Assembly (NCBI GenBank): GCA_003427395.1
Contig: BFEA01000217.1
Location: 1,892 to 39,544 of the forward strand
Direction: 5' to 3'
Source of the DNA: Chara braunii
Lineage: Eukaryota > Streptophyta > Charophyceae > Charales > Characeae
Length of the DNA: 37,653 nucleotides
In this document: positions 29,467 to 37,653 of the stretch, in pieces
How positions within the stretch are numbered: the stretch's first letter is position 1
How the letters are laid out: each line of letters begins with the position of its first letter
Position numbers and translations under genes: made by a program
Notes under the pieces: model-generated
The model's input: only the letters and a program-made list of their open reading frames with translations
Database searches by the model: none
Told to the model about the DNA's origin: nothing

Positions 29467-29892
29467 GGCCTCGCCACACTACTCCTGACTTGGAGAAAAA
29501 TTTTGGGAGTACTCCCGAACGTCAGAAGATGCGAAAATCCATTCGGGAGTGAGCTTCGCCGCATTGCACTCCTAACTTGGGATGCTCTCTGATTTGGAGG
29601 CTAGGAGAGGCACTTCAGACATAGAATGTCCAACGTTGTCCAGCATGTGGCGATGATATATGTGAGGAGACTGCTTGTCTGTGCTCGAGTTCTCTGGTCG
29701 AAACACAGGCCTCCGCGAGAGGTCTCCCGAAAATGGCCTTTTACAGGCGGGAGGCTCAAGCGATTTCGGGAGTGCTCTTGGGAGTCACATTCTGACAGCT
29801 CCCGAATTCAATCTGACAGGTTGAACATGGGAGCTGGTGTGGCGACGCTGCACTCCCGGAAATGGCCAATTCAAGAGTAGTGTGGCGAGGCC
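29467..29892. mobile_element. 426-bp element with 27-bp terminal inverted repeats
   Basis: The left end starts GGCCTCGCCACACTACTC. The right end is its exact inverse, GAGTAGTGTGGCGAGGCC, and pairing continues to 27 bp with two mismatches. The interior is non-coding and rich in CGGGAGTG/CACTCCCG. No target-site duplication is visible (GTGAT left, CTGAG right) and a T26 run lies just outside the left end. Superfamily is undetermined. Confidence 0.85.
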
Positions 29893-30010
29893 CTGAGTCA
29901 CGCGTAGCCTCTTACACCAGTGTCCTCAATCCTGTCCGGCCTTAGGTGCCCTTCCCTGCCTATGGGCTGCGTGCACGCGCCATGCACAACCTCCAGTTTG
30001 GAAAAAAAAA

Positions 30011-30092
30011 AGTTGCAGGGGGGAGAAGAGTTGTTCATATCCTACTCCTAAGGCTTATACAGGGGACCCCTAGAGCATGGTCCCATTAACAG
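30011..30092 (+). repeat. Dispersed repeat family R, copy 2
   Basis: AGTTGTTCATATCCTAC, then CTAAGGCTTATACAGGGGAC, matches copy 3 after a small length difference. The following GAGCATGGTCCCA is also found inverted at 30624-30640. Confidence 0.7.
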
Positions 30093-30617
30093 TCGAATAG
30101 GAGTGTGGTCGATCCAGTGTGACGCTGACTGGCAGTAGCCTTACAGGCTCGTTACGAATTCCTGGGCTAAAAACAGAGACCTCCTACCGGAAATCACAGC
30201 AGAGTGTTTCCCAGTCATCAGATCATTGGTTGCAACAACAATGAAACATAACTGCTACATTTTTTGGAATAAACTCTACTTCTGTCAGCAGTAATCATGA
30301 CACCCTCTATATACTCCGTGATTGAAGGATGGCTCCACCCAATGAGATGATTGCACAACAACAAGCAAAATACTGAAAATCTTCTATCCAGTGGGCCTAT
30401 GGTCGATCCCACCCACTTTTTGGGTTGGCCCTACCCCCAAGGGATTGTAAAGATTTTGCGGGAAGCTTCCTTTGCACCGGCATGCCCAGTATTAAGAGGA
30501 GGGGAACAAAAATATCCTTACTTTTCAAGTAATACATGTAAAATACTGACCGTGGGATCACGAGTAGTGCACGACAGGTCACTCAACTGCCACACAACTT
30601 TTTTCTATCCTATCCAG

Positions 30618-30660
30618 TTCCTAGTGGGACCATGCTCCTGTAGTGGTAGGTAGGTAGTGA
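30618..30660 (-). repeat. Inverted partial copy of family R
   Basis: The reverse complement shows CACTACCTACCTACCACTAC, AGGAGCATGGTCCCA. The GGTAGGTAGGTAG stretch is shared with 2806-2820. Confidence 0.6.
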
Positions 30661-30736
30661 AGGTGAATTGAAAGAATTTGAAAAATGATGAAAGATTTGA
30701 GAGAAGCATATAGCATAGTTAAAAAAAAAAAAAAAA

Positions 30737-30822
30737 AGTTGTTCATATCCTACCCCCTCGGGCATCTACCTGCCACTACTCCCAAGGCTATATAGAGGGG
30801 ACCCTGCAAGCATAGCTACCTC
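30737..30822 (+). repeat. Dispersed repeat family R, copy 3
   Basis: AGTTGTTCATATCCTAC, CCACTACTCCCAAGGCTATA, GGGGACCCTGCAAGCATAG. It begins immediately after an A17 run. Confidence 0.75.
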
Positions 30823-30829
30823 ACAATGA

Positions 30830-31832
30830 AGGAATTGCATGTTGCCCCCCGCCCCAAATGTCGTAGTCAGAGATGGGGTGAAGCTGTGATGCGCGTAACC
30901 TCACACTCCACACATCGTCCCGTACCCTCGAGCGCCGATCAGAGTAATTGGGGGTGTGGCCGAGGATTTTTGGCCAGTGGGGTTGAATCGCCCGGGCGGA
31001 ACGGGGGATTCTCGTTTTGTACCGAGGCGTTCCTTGAATTTGGGTCGTCGTCAATGGCAAAAGAGAGAGAGACCAGGGAAGGAAAGAGGTTAATTCGAAA
31101 CGAGAGGTTTTGCCTGGTTTTCAAAAACTTACGCTCGGCCGAGGGGGCTGCAAGCGACATGCTACTCGACCGACCATTGATAAAACCCAAAGAAAAAGGA
31201 AAGGAACGGTGGGAAGCGGAATTCACCCCTCCTTTCGTGCTAGGTTCATGCTAACTCGGTGGTAGAAGCCCCACTAACATGAAATTTTCAGGCCTTGATG
31301 ACGGATTCATTGAGTCCGTGAGGGCGTCCCGGTGCGGCGTCACTTGGTGTACGCGTCGTTGGGGGAACCCAGGTCCGGAAGCTAGCCAGGAGCGAGCACG
31401 CATTGAGGGAGGGTTCTGGGAATCGAGCCGCACCTTCGTATCCCAGGACTAATCTTCTCCAGGAACACGAATCTCCCTGGCGACACTAGCAGTAGTTAAA
31501 CCGAGGCCGACATGTGGCGTGGGCCGCGGCCCGAGGTAACACCGTCAGATCGGTGTAGGGAAGGATCAAAGGAAGGGAAGAGAACTGATCAATCAACACA
31601 AACCCACTCCCTCCTATGCCACAGGCGCGAACGGGGTTATGCAGATGAATCTGCTCGGCTCATCGCAGAGTGTTTCGTACGTCCGCATTGCAGTACATGC
31701 TGTCGTCGTCGGCGATCGGGAAGGACGGTAGCACGTTGAGATGGACTGACACGGAGGTTAAGCACAGGCAATGGCCCGGTCTCACGTTCGTTGAGACGAA
31801 CGCTGACGCCATGCAAAGATCAATGCAACTTG

Positions 31833-31903
<71 letters not shown>

Positions 31904-32990
31904 GTCAATCTGAATGCGGGGTCAGAGATCCAGCGTCATCATCGTCGTTTAGTTAGCAGGACGAATGTGACCTCAATTGAGTCGCAAAGGTATCAGCCGC
32001 GTTGTGACGCCCAACCTCACGCCCAGCGCGACGTTTTGGTCAAAGTGATGGTGGGCCTGGAAGTGCGCAAAAAGGGGTGTGCCAAGGATTTTAGGAAAAT
32101 GGGGGTGGAGTCTCAGTTCGGTCAAGTTTCAGGCATATGATGGCACGTGGGTAGGTGAAGGACGAGATTCCGTTTTAGGCCTCGAGGAACGGAGCGGTCA
32201 CCTCCGGTGGTCCCGTCGCCTGGGGCGAATTAGTATGTTGTGCACCGCCAAGATGCTATGGTTGTCCCGCTGGTACAGCACCCGTCGTCAGCGGGTTTCA
32301 CAGATTTCAGAATCGGATGCGGCCGGCCTCAACCGAAGGTTGTGCTCCAGTTGTTTAACTTCCGAGCGGGTTCGCCGAATGAATTCTGATGCTCGGTAGG
32401 CGTTGTTGGGCGTGGCGGTCCCACACCTATACGTAAAGTAGTTTTAGTGGCGGACCTCACGGTCACATCACACAAGAGTTTTAGACGCGTTTCAGCTAAA
32501 GACCAACTCCGACCGTGCGAGCTTGTTATACCTCTCGTGGCTCCCTGCGACAGGACAGAGACCCCCCGAGATACAACTCACCTCTACCTAAGGAGTTGTC
32601 ACCATCCTTAAGCAGGCGTATCCCTACGGAGCTACTGACTCATGTGCGAAGGCTTTTACGTGCAATCACATAGGTAAGTCAGCCGAGGGCGTTTGCTCGG
32701 TCGCCGTAGCATAGGCATACAAGCAGTTGAACGCCTAAGACTGATCCGTATACGCGTCGGGCATCGGGGCCCTGATCTCCCGGACCGACTTACAAATCTG
32801 GTCGACTCGAGTGGCGAACGTTCACACATACTAAATTCTGACTATAACTACTTTCAATAGGTATGACTCACAACAAACTATTTTTCCGAAGCAAGAACCC
32901 CTCAATACTTGAATTATCAGGGGTCGCTCGTAAGACATATACCCTATCTTCCCTAGTGATTAAGTTCATTTAGCATATCTCTTTATGAAA
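30830..32990. other. Unassigned sequence with CT microsatellite
   Basis: A pure (CT)n run lies at about 31833-31899. Frames such as 30826-31254 and 31670-32140 show no domain I recognise. Some frames cross the microsatellite. The base composition is more balanced than that of the neighbours. Confidence 0.5.
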
Positions 32991-33703
32991 ACCCTTTGTT
33001 ATATCACACATACATATGAAATGAAATAAAACCGAATAATTAGGCAAGAAGATGTCACATACACTTAACACTTTCACATAAACAGTCCGAATTCATTAGA
33101 GAAAAACATAGGTTGTTGATCTTTCAAACAGATATAAATGAAAACAACATGAAATAAATAAGGTTTTTCGCTTAAGCAGTAATCCTAATCTGCTTAACGA
33201 CCAAGGAAAAGTGCAAGGTTGGATACTCAAACCAAATGTATAAAAATTGTGCGTTGATGAAATATCTAGATCAAGGACCAGGATAGCGCAAATTTCTCAA
33301 CTGGTTGCAGTGAATAGTGTGGTTGGTCGCTTTACTGACGTGCAGCCAAAACCAAATGGATTATACAATTCTAACAGAGTCAACCATTTATTCACTTTCG
33401 CCTACATTACACTTACACTTCCAAACCTCTCCGTCAGACATCCCCTTTTCGACTTAGTCATTCATCCATATCTGACTTCGGTTTTTTTAAGAACCTCTTT
33501 TGACCAAACACAGACCCTTAAGACAATAACCCGAAAATTAGAAATGCCTTTAAGTGTAAAGGTCGATGCAAAGTGTGGGTGTCGGGGTGAGTGAGGGTTA
33601 AGTTGGCGAACCAACCTGTTACCATAAGGCAACAACATGTAGTCTTGTATAAACTCGTAATGAGTCTTCTTGAAAGTTAAGGTGACACGCAATCACACAG
33701 AGG

Positions 33704-34018
33704 TCAACACGGTCTCAACACCTCTTTGCTATCGATGCGACCCCATCTGAAGTTCAATATATTGAACTTCATTTTAGCCAAGAATAATACTTCATCAACA
33801 TAACTCCCTCTCGGAGCCTCCCTAACCACATTATCATATCCATTTATAGACAGTTGTTTAAAGGAAGAAAGCATAACGCTAACGTCACATATACGTTTCA
33901 CCTCATCATATGATTCTTTGTTTAAGACATGCATAGGCAGAATATCATCAATCTTATCTGGAATAGAGTCATAAAATTGAAATTGATAAAAAAACAACCA
34001 TTTCGTCAAAACAAACAT
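33704..34018 (-). CDS. Unrecognised 104-residue frame overlapping a foldback arm
   Basis: The residue mix is protein-like (LPMHVLNKESYDEVKRICDV, YVDEVLFLAKMKFNILNFRW), without low complexity. No domain, promoter or splice structure is visible. The first residues fall in the left arm of the 33993-34252 foldback. A neighbouring reverse-strand frame (33692-33462) could be a continuation after a stop. It may be a fragment of a larger unknown gene or chance. Low confidence. Confidence 0.25.
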   Translation of the reverse strand: MFVLTKWLFFYQFQFYDSIPDKIDDILPMHVLNKESYDEVKRICDVSVMLSSFKQLSINGYDNVVREAPRGSYVDEVLFLAKMKFNILNFRWGRIDSKEVLRPC

Positions 34019-34252
34019 ATTATATTTTTTGAACGAAATAAAAATTGAGTTTTTGGACCGAAATTCAGTCCAAATTTTTGGCTCCTGTGATGTATCTAGT
34101 CTTAGCTTCAGGTCGGATACATCTAGGGGGTCCGACGTTCTAGGAACGCTCGACCCCTAGGAGCCAAAATTTTGGACCGGATTTTGGTTCAAAAACTTAA
34201 TTTTAATTTCGTTCAAAAAATATAATATGTTCGTTTTAATGAAATGATTGTT
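33993..34252. mobile_element. 260-bp foldback element with arms of about 90-100 bp
   Basis: The left arm (33993-34086) and the right arm (34159-34252) are inverse complements with scattered mismatches. For example, AACATATTATATTTTTTGAA corresponds to the inverse of TTCAAAAAATATAATATGTT, and GGCTCCT pairs with AGGAGCC. The 72-bp centre itself holds two hairpins: GATGTATC/GATACATC (34089 and 34116) and CGTTC/GAACG. No coding sequence. Confidence 0.92.
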
Positions 34253-34260
34253 AAGAGGTT

Positions 34261-34926
34261 AAGGTAGCAGGACAGGTCACACGGGGCCACATTCCTTCTA
34301 CCTCCACCTTAGTAGAATCAGACAGTGAACCTTATCAGTGAGTTTGTCTTTGCGGGGTCTTCGTAGAGATTGTCATAGTAGGGTAGATCACACGGATCCT
34401 CACTCTTTCTATCTTTTCTTCTTCCCGCGGGACGTAAGTGATAAGGCAGGCTACACGGGGTTTTGCTTCTCTTATCGCTGCCCTTCATTGTGTGACGTCA
34501 TTTGATAATAGGGTAGATCTTACGAGATCTACTCCTCCTCCTACCATTTCCTTTTGCAGAAGTTCGTCGGCGATAGGGCAGACCTTACGAGGCCTCGCTC
34601 CTACTATCACCATCACTTGGTATCGGCTGGTAATGGGGCAGACCTCACTAGGTGTCGCTCCTCCTATTACCACCTTCCTTATTCAACTTATGTTAGTGAT
34701 AGGGCAAACCTCACGGGGTCCCGCTCCTCCTATCACCTCTACCAACTTCCCCTTTGGAAGAAGTCTCACTTTCTTACTTCAACTCTCTTCTTGAAGGGTG
34801 TTTCCCATATCTCAGATTAGTCAGAAGTCCTTTAGTTAACACGGCAGGTAACACGGTGCCCACATCCATACGAGTCAGACAAACACCTAATGAGGAAGTT
34901 CACACGGGAACTCTCACCTCATTACG
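34261..34926 (+). repeat. Series of nested double-stem units (family H), main cluster
   Basis: Short units of about 40 bp recur every 60-68 bp, each with an outer 7-9-bp stem enclosing an inner 4-5-bp stem with a loop close to TCACGG or TACG. The clearest outer stems are AGTGATAAG/CTTATCGCT (34437), GCGATAG/CTATCAC (34570), GGTAATGGG/CCTATTACC (34629), GTGATAGG/CCTATCAC (34696) and TAATGAGG/CCTCATTA (34888). Inner stems include GTAGATCT/AGATCTAC (34513), ACCT/AGGT and AGTTC/GAACT. Weaker units lie at 34263, 34375 and 34843. The sequences differ but pairing is kept. A frame across the units shows repeated GQTSRGxAPPIT peptides, probably a by-product. Confidence 0.7.
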
Positions 34927-35122
34927 TATTTTTTATAAAACGTTTAACTGACTTTTGACTTGTGCTAGTTTAAGAAGATGAGTGTAAGTCATGATGCTAT
35001 GGAAAAGATACATTCAAAACAAGAATCTGAAGTATGTGTAGTCATTCAAAATCCAATGTTCTTTACAATGTCCATTGATATCAGCGTGATCCCAGTCCTT
35101 ATCGATGTTAGGAATCCTATTG

Positions 35123-35158
35123 AGCAGGGCAGGACTTCACGCAGTCCGCCTCCCTGCT
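35123..35158 (+). repeat. Family H unit, outlying copy
   Basis: Outer stem AGCAGGG/CCCTGCT, inner stem GGACT/AGTCC, loop TCACGC. The architecture is the same as in the main cluster but both stem sequences are quite different. Confidence 0.75.
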
Positions 35159-35185
35159 GCTTTATTTTCCCAAGAATAAACACAC

Positions 35186-35234
35186 ACACATGGTGGGTCA
35201 GCCCATACGAGTGTTCCTCGTTCTCACCATGTGT
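35186..35234 (+). repeat. Nested stem-loop, possible family H relative
   Basis: Outer stem ACACATGGTG/CACCATGTGT (10 bp perfect) and inner stem ACGAG/CTCGT with a 5-nt loop. It lacks the TCACGG-type loop, so membership is uncertain. Confidence 0.55.
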
Positions 35235-35983
35235 TTTCAAAAACAGTTAGTCATACACGACTCATATCATTGGTATCAACAATCAGACAACGAGATTGGA
35301 ACGCATGAGGTTTGCATTACACCATGCATTCACAATACAAAATTCAAAAATCACTTTAAAAATTTTTTCTAGCTCATATTTAATTAAGAAGAAGGTCACA
35401 GATTCATATAGCCAGACATAGATGCATGCATAGTAATCTGGGTAGTGTTGATACAAGGTATATGGGATAAGAAAAGGAGAGGAAAAACCTCGTCTACTTC
35501 AGCGCGAGTTGCCTCTATCCTTAAGTTCCCCTTCAAGTAAGATTCTTATACTCAACCTCTTTCCGTCAGATCATGGTATTAAGGAGAAGACAAGTATATT
35601 CACAGTCGACTTGACAAGTCATAGTGCAAAGTGTTCACAGTTAGATGAGCATAGTTTATCATACGACTATTAGCAGGATCAGCCAGGTAGAGAGCATGAC
35701 GAGCAATCGTAAGGAATAATGACAGAAGGTACACGGATACATCATGCCGACCAGCTTACCAAAGAAGTTCAAACAAACATGGGATGTAAGATGAGCTAAT
35801 ACCGATACGCCGCAAGTTCGACTCTTTGGACTGCAGGTGAGCATACCACACAATCCAACACAGCCTGCCCAATCCACTCAACATCCACTCACTCGTTTGA
35901 CAACACAACCCTCGCTCTCTCGATTGGCTGCGCACTGCACCTCTCACGCAATTGGTTGTGGACAACACCGCTTACCCGTGGTA

Positions 35984-36007
35984 CGTCAGATTTCGGCCAA
36001 TCTGACG
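35984..36007 (+). other. Perfect 9-bp stem-loop
   Basis: CGTCAGATT, loop TCGGCC, AATCTGACG. It lies at the right border of the AT-richer region. Confidence 0.8.
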
Positions 36008-36065
36008 ACTATCTTCGGTAATAAAGAAAATGAATAAAATAAATAAACAAATAAATAAATATGAA

Positions 36066-36262
36066 AGACAAATTTGCAAGGAATATGAGTGAGAACGATA
36101 TATAGAAAACCAAGTTGCGGAATCACACAGATGTCCAAGTAGTCACGTACAAACAAAGATCACAATTGCACCGAGATTCTATTTAAACAAGGGCAATAGA
36201 ATGAGCTCTTGAGCTAATGCCCAAGCCCTCACGCCACACCAACACAGTATTCAGCGTAGCTC
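36066..36262 (-). repeat. Dispersed repeat D, right copy
   Basis: Reverse-complement counterpart of 6752-6952, for example GGAATATGAGTGAGAACGAT and ACAGATGTCCAAGTAG. An AAAT-repeat stretch (36028-36060) lies where the other copy has a T-run. Confidence 0.75.
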
Positions 36263-36411
36263 CTCTCTATCTGGCGCCCCTGCGCCCAGTCTACACTACT
36301 TGCCTATTCTTCTACAACCGCATTCATGCAACGGGCTCACTTCAACTTTGAAGACCAATGTACATGACGTCAATACCATAGTAGAATTCTCACACACACC
36401 AGGTACGTATC

Positions 36412-36422
36412 TCTCTCCTCTT

Positions 36423-36500
<78 letters not shown>

Positions 36501-36895
36501 TTTGTGTCGCATCACCATTGTCATATAGCCTCTCCCTCTCTCTCTCTTTTCTGTGTATGTCTCTACTTCATGTCTCTCTCTATGTCTCTGTCTATCACTG
36601 TGTGTTTCTCAGTGCGTGTCTCTATGTGTATCACTGTGTTTTTCTTAGTGTGTGTCACTATGTGTGTCGCTGTGTTTTTCTTAGCGTGTGTCACTGTGTG
36701 TATCGCTGTGTTTTTCTCAGTGTCTGTCCCTGTGTGTGTCACTGTGCACTTTGTTTTACTGTGTGTTTTACTATGTATGTCACTGTGCACTATATGTGTT
36801 TCACAGTTTCAATATGTATGTGTGTGTGTGTGTGTTTGAATATGTGTATCTTTGTCTGTCCGTCTGTCTGTTTGTTTGCCTGTCCGTTTTTCTTT

Positions 36896-36957
<62 letters not shown>
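36412..36957. repeat. CT microsatellites and a GTGT minisatellite
   Basis: (CT)n at about 36424-36497 and 36897-36951. Between them is an imperfect array of roughly 45 bp built on CACTGTGTTTTTCTTAGTGT (about 36612-36740). All frames here are low complexity. Confidence 0.95.
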
Positions 36958-36958
<1 letters not shown>

Positions 36959-37155
36959 GTGTGCGTGTATTTCACTGTGTGTGTTATTGTGCACCGCGCG
37001 TCTATGTCTATGTGTGTGGGTTTCACTGTGTGTCTCTATGTCCTTGTCTTCTGTTTGGTGGGCCCAAATTGTGTGATTGACAGTAGGCGTGCGAAAGTTG
37101 TTGGAAGTCACCTTCATCAAAAACACGATAATCAACTCAGAGTGCAATTGATGTT

Positions 37156-37276
37156 AAGTAGGTCTTGTTATGTACAAACATCAACGTTTAATATGCTACG
37201 CAGTTGCCCTTCGTCAGGGGGTGCATTGTCAAAAGCAGCGTTGTCGTGTGAGTTGTGATGCTGGGCGTGTATGTTG
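37156..37276 (+). repeat. 121-bp direct repeat, copy 1
   Basis: Identical to 37533-37653 except for about four bases. It starts AAGTAGGTCTTGTTATGTAC. A 256-bp unrelated spacer separates the copies. Confidence 0.97.
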
Positions 37277-37532
37277 AAGCATTTCCTGAATCAGTCATGT
37301 CGACTAAGACTCCAACCAACAACGCGTTAGCCTCCGACACACCCATCCATATTCACTAAAGTAGACAAAGCCTCAAGCTTTGTAGCACCAATTCCCGCCG
37401 AAGTTCACGAAGAGAAGGGGCAATGAAAGAAGAGTGAGGGAGAGGGGCACCAATTCATGGTTGCACCGAGTTCTCAAAGCATGTAGTAGCACGGAGCACC
37501 ACGTTGACGTAGCACGTAGCATAGAGGGGCAG

Positions 37533-37653
37533 AAGTAGGTCTTGTTATGTACAAACATCAACGTCTAATATGCTACGCAGTTGCCCTTCGTCAGGGGGTG
37601 GGTTGTCAAAAGCAGCGTTGTCGTGTGAGCTGTGATGCTGGGCGTGTATCTTG
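37533..37653 (+). repeat. 121-bp direct repeat, copy 2, reaching the window end
   Basis: Offset of 377 bp from copy 1. The window ends within or at the end of the repeat, so its true right edge is unknown. This could be a larger tandem unit of 377 bp. Confidence 0.97.

Noticed and set aside
28130-29480. Glu-rich, Asn/Gln/Ser-rich and Pro-rich proteins
   Set aside because: All derive from GGA, AATC and CCT simple repeats, open in several frames at once.
30030-30753. A 700-bp retroposon flanked by the 16-bp duplication GTTGTTCATATCCTAC
   Set aside because: The similarity continues past the 16 bp (GGCTATA-AGGGGACC), so both are copies of repeat family R, not target duplications.
34438-34794. 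Protein with repeated GQTSRGxAPPIT peptides
   Set aside because: One unit is out of register and the antisense frame is partly open too. The stem pairing explains the conservation better than a protein.
36300-37258. Long Cys/Val/Ser-rich frames on the plus strand
   Set aside because: They are translations of CT and GT repeats.

Overview
The window reads as repeat-dominated nuclear DNA of a green eukaryote (Viridiplantae). The reasons are a plant-type U6 snRNA sequence, fragments of organellar rRNA and of mitochondrial atp9 lying in nuclear-type repetitive DNA, hAT, LINE and MITE remnants, abundant microsatellites, and one isolated intron-flanked exon. A large-genome streptophyte alga (Chara-like) would fit, but that is a guess. 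There is no intact long gene, no operon structure and no CRISPR. Almost all long reading frames fall in simple repeats, in the N gap or in transposon remnants.

Layout. 0-2.1 kb: GT/CT microsatellite, a 69-bp repeat array, a reverse-strand U6 fragment, and one credible exon of an NRAMP-type metal transporter (1872-2083). 2.1-10.8 kb: a 75-bp 16S rRNA scrap between 41-bp direct repeats, a tRNA-like SINE head, many two- to four-copy tandem duplications of 20-150 bp, and the first copies of a ~112-bp foldback MITE family. 10.8-14.5 kb: microsatellites, a second U6 fragment and more duplications. 14.5-15.15 kb: assembly gap. 15.15-15.9 kb: 3' end of a LINE with its poly(A), reverse strand. 16.2-18.2 kb: more MITEs and minisatellites. 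18.4-18.9 kb: two target-primed insertions with visible target-site duplications, one a full-length U6 copy.

20.9-26.5 kb: a decayed hAT transposase on the reverse strand (BED finger, DUF659-like core, C-terminal dimerisation region). It is broken by stops and frameshifts, by a plastid-like LSU rRNA segment (22.5-22.95 kb), by a mitochondrial atp9 exon with a possible group II intron end (25.65-25.8 kb), and by a small TIR element. 26.5-27.4 kb: a tRNA-derived SINE and a fourth U6 fragment. 28.2-29.9 kb: a palindromic AATC/GATT array inside a direct duplication, a GGA-rich tract, two hairpins and a 426-bp element with 27-bp TIRs. 29.9-32.9 kb: a small dispersed repeat family and otherwise unassigned sequence.

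33.0-36.0 kb is the most unusual part. It is a different-looking, AT-richer stretch with a 260-bp foldback followed by a series of short nested double-stem units (34.26-35.23 kb). Their outer and inner stems stay paired although their sequences differ between units, which suggests selected secondary structure or a family of mobile double-hairpin elements. The right end (36.0-37.65 kb) is CT/GT microsatellite, an inverted copy of a repeat found at 6.8 kb, and a 121-bp direct repeat.

No genes work together here. The common theme is insertion by LINE-type retroposition (U6 copies, poly(A) insertions), DNA transposons, organelle DNA, and repeated local tandem duplication.
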